A stretch of 8,026 nucleotides of DNA from contig WJLC01000076.1 in assembly GCA_014728745.1 (NCBI GenBank), positions 1 to 8,026 of the forward strand, read 5' to 3'. Of this stretch, positions 5,591 through 8,026 are shown piece after piece. The DNA is from Candidatus Pacearchaeota archaeon (GTDB taxonomy: Archaea; Nanobdellota; Nanobdellia; Pacearchaeales; GW2011-AR1). Below the pieces are notes generated by a model, which searched no databases, was not told the DNA's origin, and saw nothing but the letters and a program-made list of their open reading frames with translations. The stretch's first letter is position 1. Every line of letters begins with the position of its first letter. The position numbers and the translations under genes were made by a program.

Positions 5591-5600
5591 AATTTATTAA
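5591..5600 (+). promoter_or_regulatory. Possible TATA box for the gene at 5625
   Basis: AATTTATTAA starts about 32-34 nt before the ATG at 5625, close to the leaderless geometry seen elsewhere in this window. It is weaker than the other boxes, and co-transcription from tmk is an alternative. Confidence 0.3.
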
Positions 5601-5624
5601 TGAGGATTATAGTTTTTATACAGA

Positions 5625-6527
5625 ATGAAAAATGACACTGAACTAAGAAAAGAGGAAAAACCTAAAAGAGAAAAAATTGAAAAAGAAACTTCTGAAAAAA
5701 AAGAATTAGCATTAGTCTACATGGTTGCAGGAATCTCTTCTAGATTTGGAGGAAAGATTAAGCAATTTGCTGTTGTTGGAGAAGATGGAGAAACTTTAAT
5801 TGAGCGTTCTTTGAAACAGGCTCTGCCTGCAGGATTTACTAAGATTATATTTATTGTTGGAAACAAAACTGAAAAACCATTTAAGGAAAAGTTTGGAGAT
5901 GAGTATCAGGGGGTTCCAGTTTATTATGCCTTGCAAAATTATGACCCTGAGAAAAGAGAGAGACCATGGGGGACAACCGATGCTATTTGTGCTGCAAAGG
6001 ATTTGATTGATTGCCCATTTGTTTTAGTTAATGGCGATGACCTTTATGGAGAAAATAGCTTTAAGATTATTGCAGACTTTTTGAAAGAAAGTGAAGACGA
6101 GAGTGAATGCGCAACTCTTGGATATGATATTATGAAAGTCCTCCCTGAAAATGGAAGTACAAACAGGGGAATTTTTGAAACTGAAAATGATTATGTTAAA
6201 AATATTAATGAAGTTTTTAAAATTGAAAAAGATAAATTGTCTGAAAAAGGGCTTGATGAAAATAGTTTGTGTAGCATGAACATATTTGGATTAAGAAAAA
6301 AAGTCCTGAATGTTTTAGATGAAATTCTTGATAATTTTAAACAAGAAAACCAGGGGGACAAAAATGTAGAATGTCTTCTTCCTGTTGAATTATCTAAATT
6401 AATTGATGAAGGAATAATTAAAATGAAACTTCTTTCAACACCTGACAAGTGGTTTGGTGTTACAAACCCTGGAGATGAAAAAGTTGTTCAGGAACAACTT
6501 AGAAAAATGAAAGACTCTGAAAAATAA
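5625..6527 (+). CDS. Sugar-1-phosphate nucleotidyltransferase-like protein
   Basis: Belongs to the NTP_transferase (GT-A fold) family, which joins a nucleoside triphosphate to a sugar phosphate to make an activated sugar. After a 27-residue Lys/Glu-rich N-terminal tail comes YMVAGISSRFGGKIKQ (32-47), the nucleotide-binding loop, whose usual form is AAGxxSRxGGxKQ. Next are IERSLKQALPAGFTKIIFIV (59-78), PWGTTDAICAAKDLI (114-128), and VNGDDLYG (135-142), where the GDD/ADD aspartates bind metal and substrate. SMNIFGL (217-223) and DKWFGVTNPGDE (274-285) follow; the latter resembles the W-x-x-V-x-x-x-x-D end motif. The 300-residue length is usual. It resembles the 'SRYGGLKQ' nucleotidyltransferases of bacteria and DPANN archaea. 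Neither base nor sugar can be read from the sequence. It follows tmk by 37 nt; use of dTTP is possible but speculative. Met33 is an alternative start that would remove part of the motif, so 5625 is kept. Confidence 0.82.
   Translation: MKNDTELRKEEKPKREKIEKETSEKKELALVYMVAGISSRFGGKIKQFAVVGEDGETLIERSLKQALPAGFTKIIFIVGNKTEKPFKEKFGDEYQGVPVYYALQNYDPEKRERPWGTTDAICAAKDLIDCPFVLVNGDDLYGENSFKIIADFLKESEDESECATLGYDIMKVLPENGSTNRGIFETENDYVKNINEVFKIEKDKLSEKGLDENSLCSMNIFGLRKKVLNVLDEILDNFKQENQGDKNVECLLPVELSKLIDEGIIKMKLLSTPDKWFGVTNPGDEKVVQEQLRKMKDSEK
6481..6500. repeat. 20-bp near-perfect inverted repeat
   Basis: AAGTTGTTC - AG - GAACAACTT: nine-base arms around a two-base centre. It lies inside the last codons of the nucleotidyltransferase gene (KVVQEQL), 36 bases before the TATA box of the gene at 6566. 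It could be an operator for a dimeric regulator, an RNA hairpin (8-bp stem, CAGG loop), or chance in a coding region. Confidence 0.4.
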
Positions 6528-6530
6528 GAG

Positions 6531-6544
6531 ATATATTTATAAAA
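6531..6544 (+). promoter_or_regulatory. TATA box for the PC4-like gene
   Basis: ATATATTTATAAAA contains TTTATAAA starting 30 nt before the ATG at 6566, which predicts a leaderless transcript. It lies right after the stop codon of the previous gene. Confidence 0.6.
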
Positions 6545-6565
6545 GAAAGCAAACAAAAAGATAAC

Positions 6566-6922
6566 ATGGAAAAAGACATTGGAAAAATACCAAAAAACGA
6601 CACAACTGATATTGTTGTTAGAGTTGATGACTTTGGTGGAAAGAGAGGTCTTACAGTGAGGGAATTTGTAACTTCTGATAGATATACAGGATTTACAAAA
6701 GCAGGAGTAAGAATTCCAGCCGGAGAGTTTGCCAAGTTTAAAGAAATGATTAACTCAATATCAGAAGATGAGATGAAAGAAGAGCCAGAGCCTGCTGAAT
6801 CTGAAGCTGCTAATGCGCCAGGACAAGAGACTTTAGACAAGTCTTCTGATGCAAAAGCTGAAGACAAGAGCAAGTCTTCTGAAAGTTCTGAGAAAGGGAA
6901 AGAAAACCTTCCTGATTACTGA
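6566..6922 (+). CDS. PC4-like nucleic-acid-binding protein with acidic/serine-rich tail
   Basis: Likely a small single-stranded-DNA-binding or transcription-associated protein of the PC4/YdbC type. Residues 14-64 fit the PC4 fold pattern: a strand TDIVVRVDDFGGKRGLTVRE (14-33) like the family's VRVxxFxGKxxVDIREYY, a short turn, then TGFTKAGVRIPAGEFAKFKEMI (41-62) like the family's KPTKKGISLxxEQWxxLKxxI strand and helix. The C-terminal 52 residues (67-118) are a low-complexity tail rich in Glu, Ser, Ala and Lys. They recall the serine/acidic region of eukaryotic PC4, though that region sits at the N-terminus there. No cysteine or membrane segment is present. It has its own leaderless promoter, and the next gene has another, so it is probably monocistronic. 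The match is from remembered family patterns, not a search; a different small beta-sheet domain is possible. Confidence 0.6.
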   Translation: MEKDIGKIPKNDTTDIVVRVDDFGGKRGLTVREFVTSDRYTGFTKAGVRIPAGEFAKFKEMINSISEDEMKEEPEPAESEAANAPGQETLDKSSDAKAEDKSKSSESSEKGKENLPDY

Positions 6923-6940
6923 AACTAATTTCATCAAAAC

Positions 6941-6950
6941 GTTTAAAAGA
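6941..6950 (+). promoter_or_regulatory. TATA box for the thioredoxin-ccdA operon (decides the start codon)
   Basis: GTTTAAAAGA has TTTAAAAG starting 29 nt before ATG 6971, with nearly the same sequence and spacing as the thyX promoter. It predicts a leaderless transcript starting at that ATG, so the in-frame TTG at 6965 would be too early. Confidence 0.6.
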
Positions 6951-6970
6951 AATATTTTACTGATTTGTAT

Positions 6971-7309
6971 ATGGCAAGAAAAAAAAGATGGGTTACTTAT
7001 GCAGTTGTTTTTGCAGTAGTATTAATCTCTATTATTATTATCAATAGACCACACCCTCAAACTTCTGAAGATGTTGCTAAGTGTATTGGAGAGAATTCTA
7101 TATTGTATACTCAATACGGGTGTCATGCCTGTGAAACACAAGAAAAAATCTTTGGAGATAATTATGAGCATTTAAATGTAATTGATTGTTTTGAAGATCA
7201 ATCTGCATGCTTGGGGAAAATAAGAGGAACACCCACATGGATTATTGATGGAGAGCAATATCTTGGTGTAAGATCAATAGAAGAACTAAAAAATATAACT
7301 GGGTGTTGA
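6971..7309 (+). CDS. Membrane-anchored thioredoxin-like protein (VKOR-type Trx domain)
   Basis: Extracytoplasmic thiol-disulfide oxidoreductase. The 112 residues begin with a basic stretch MARKKRW and one membrane helix (8-25, ending IIIIN), which would place the domain outside the cytoplasm. The redox site is YGCHAC (49-54), a CxxC with C51 and C54. GTPTW (86-90) carries the cis-proline at P88. The order YGCxxCxxQEKIFG, a Cys pair (C73 and C80), GTPTWIIDGEQYLGVRSIEEL, and a terminal Gly-Cys closely follows the thioredoxin domain often fused to bacterial vitamin K epoxide reductase homologues; here it stands alone. C38 and C112 are extra cysteines. The stop is 6 bp before the CcdA-like gene, so the two are an operon and probably partners: the membrane protein passes electrons to this domain. 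ATG 6971 is chosen over TTG 6965 because of the TATA spacing. Confidence 0.85.
   Translation: MARKKRWVTYAVVFAVVLISIIIINRPHPQTSEDVAKCIGENSILYTQYGCHACETQEKIFGDNYEHLNVIDCFEDQSACLGKIRGTPTWIIDGEQYLGVRSIEELKNITGC
7302..7309 (+). promoter_or_regulatory. Shine-Dalgarno site for the CcdA-like gene
   Basis: GGTGTTGA, overlapping the stop codon of the thioredoxin gene, ends 6 nt before the ATG at 7316. It suits internal initiation in an operon mRNA. Confidence 0.45.
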
Positions 7310-7315
7310 ATTAAG

Positions 7316-8026
7316 ATGGCTTTGTTTGATGGAATTAATTTTTTTAGAATAACTTCTTTAGCTTTAGCTGATTCTGTGAATCCCTGTGCGATTGCAGTTT
7401 TGACTATGGTTTTAGTAAGTATTCTAATCCAAAATCCTGATAAAAGAAAGAAAGTTTTGTATGGGGGGATCTCATTTATCGCTGCTATTTATCTTGGCTA
7501 TATGTTTTATGGAGCTGTTATAATTCAATTTTTTAAAGTGTTTGCTGATTTTTTGAGAGATAACTCTACTTATTTGTTTAATGGATTGGCAATACTTGCT
7601 ATGATTCTTGGAGCATTGAATATTAAAGATTATTTTTATTATCAACCAGGCGGTATAGCAACTGAAATGCCTGTTTTTTTAAGGCCTTACGCAAAAGAAA
7701 CTATTAAGAAAATAACATCTCCTGGAGGAGCATTTGTGATTGGGTTTTTAGTGACCTTGTTTTTGCTTCCGTGTACAATAGGGCCTTATGTAATAGCGTC
7801 AGGATTACTTTCAAATATTGGATTTGTAAAATCCATTCCATGGCTTTTGTATTATAATCTTCTTTTTGTTCTCCCTATGATTGCTATTGTTGCATTAGTT
7901 AGCTATGGTTTTGCCAAAGTTGATGATGTTTCTGGATGGAAAGAAAAGCATATTAAGAAACTTCATTTAGTTGCAGGAACATTATTATTCATCGTTGGAT
8001 TTTCTTTGTTAATGGGATGGTTGTAA
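7316..8026 (+). CDS. CcdA/DsbD-like membrane electron-transfer protein
   Basis: Six-helix membrane protein of the CcdA/DsbD transmembrane-domain family, which carries electrons from cytoplasmic thioredoxin to an outside thiol protein through one buried cysteine pair. The 236 residues have helices at about 13-35, 48-72, 86-106, 139-161, 175-198 and 216-234. The two half-sites are clear: DSVNPCA (19-25) in helix 1 and LLPCTIGPY (150-158) in helix 4, each with the Pro-Cys typical of the family (C24 and C153). A loop with YYQPGGIATEMPVFLRPYAK (108-127) separates the halves. There is no heme-binding motif and no fused thioredoxin domain; the thioredoxin gene 6 bp upstream fills that role, forming a split DsbD-like system. 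The gene is complete, ending with TAA at the last base of the window. Family certain; a role in cytochrome c maturation is not implied. Confidence 0.9.
   Translation: MALFDGINFFRITSLALADSVNPCAIAVLTMVLVSILIQNPDKRKKVLYGGISFIAAIYLGYMFYGAVIIQFFKVFADFLRDNSTYLFNGLAILAMILGALNIKDYFYYQPGGIATEMPVFLRPYAKETIKKITSPGGAFVIGFLVTLFLLPCTIGPYVIASGLLSNIGFVKSIPWLLYYNLLFVLPMIAIVALVSYGFAKVDDVSGWKEKHIKKLHLVAGTLLFIVGFSLLMGWL

Noticed and set aside
6499..6873. Minus-strand 124-codon open frame opposite the PC4-like gene
   Set aside because: It is a Ser/Leu-rich translation of the antisense of a Glu/Ser/Lys-rich gene, with no promoter or ribosome binding site; the plus-strand gene has both a domain match and a TATA box.
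6965..6970. TTG start for the thioredoxin gene
   Set aside because: TTG is a weak start, and the TATA spacing places the transcript 5' end at ATG 6971.
1..8026. CRISPR arrays, insertion sequences, toxin-antitoxin or defence islands
   Set aside because: No regularly spaced repeats, terminal inverted repeats, transposase motifs or paired small toxin-like genes were seen; the genes read as core and metabolic.

Overview
The window is AT-rich (G+C roughly 30% by eye) and looks like a chromosomal segment of an archaeon, most likely a small-genome DPANN-type lineage such as Woesearchaeota or Pacearchaeota. Three things support archaea: an archaeal-type ribosomal protein S10, TATA-box promoters (TTTAAAAA-like) about 30 nt before start codons, and a tRNA gene without an encoded CCA end. 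The lineage is an inference from gene content and style, because no 16S rRNA gene is present.

Layout. Positions 1-759 (minus strand) hold the N-terminal 253 codons of seryl-tRNA synthetase, cut by the left edge of the window. A divergent promoter region follows. Then on the plus strand come an unrecognised polytopic membrane protein (907-1644), a six-helix CadD/LysE-superfamily-like transporter built as two similar halves (1705-2316), and an isolated ribosomal protein S10 gene (2380-2688). A convergent minus-strand gene (2700-3383) encodes an unrecognised soluble protein with an internal tandem duplication. A tRNA-Ser(GGA) gene lies at 3467-3548.

The central block is a thymidylate-synthesis pair: a double-length flavin-dependent thymidylate synthase (thyX, 3651-4835) and thymidylate kinase (tmk, 4889-5587). 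A sugar-phosphate nucleotidyltransferase-like gene (5625-6527) follows. Next come a small PC4-like nucleic-acid-binding protein (6566-6922) and a two-gene thiol-redox operon: a membrane-anchored VKOR-type thioredoxin (6971-7309) and a CcdA/DsbD-type membrane electron conduit (7316-8026). No gap between genes exceeds about 150 bases. I see no insertion sequence, CRISPR array, rRNA or origin.

How the genes work together. ThyX makes dTMP from dUMP and Tmk phosphorylates it to dTDP, so the pair supplies dTTP. The thioredoxin and CcdA-like protein probably relay reducing power across the membrane as a split DsbD-like system. SerS and tRNA-Ser are functional partners but lie 2.7 kb apart in different units.

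The most interesting item is the thyX gene. Its two halves each resemble a ThyX subunit, but the signature motif is divided between them: the first half keeps the ExSxR nucleotide-binding part and has lost RHR, while the second half keeps Q/RHR and has lost the serine part. Also notable are the duplicated unknown protein at 2700-3383 and a promoter pattern that separates leaderless genes from genes with a leader.
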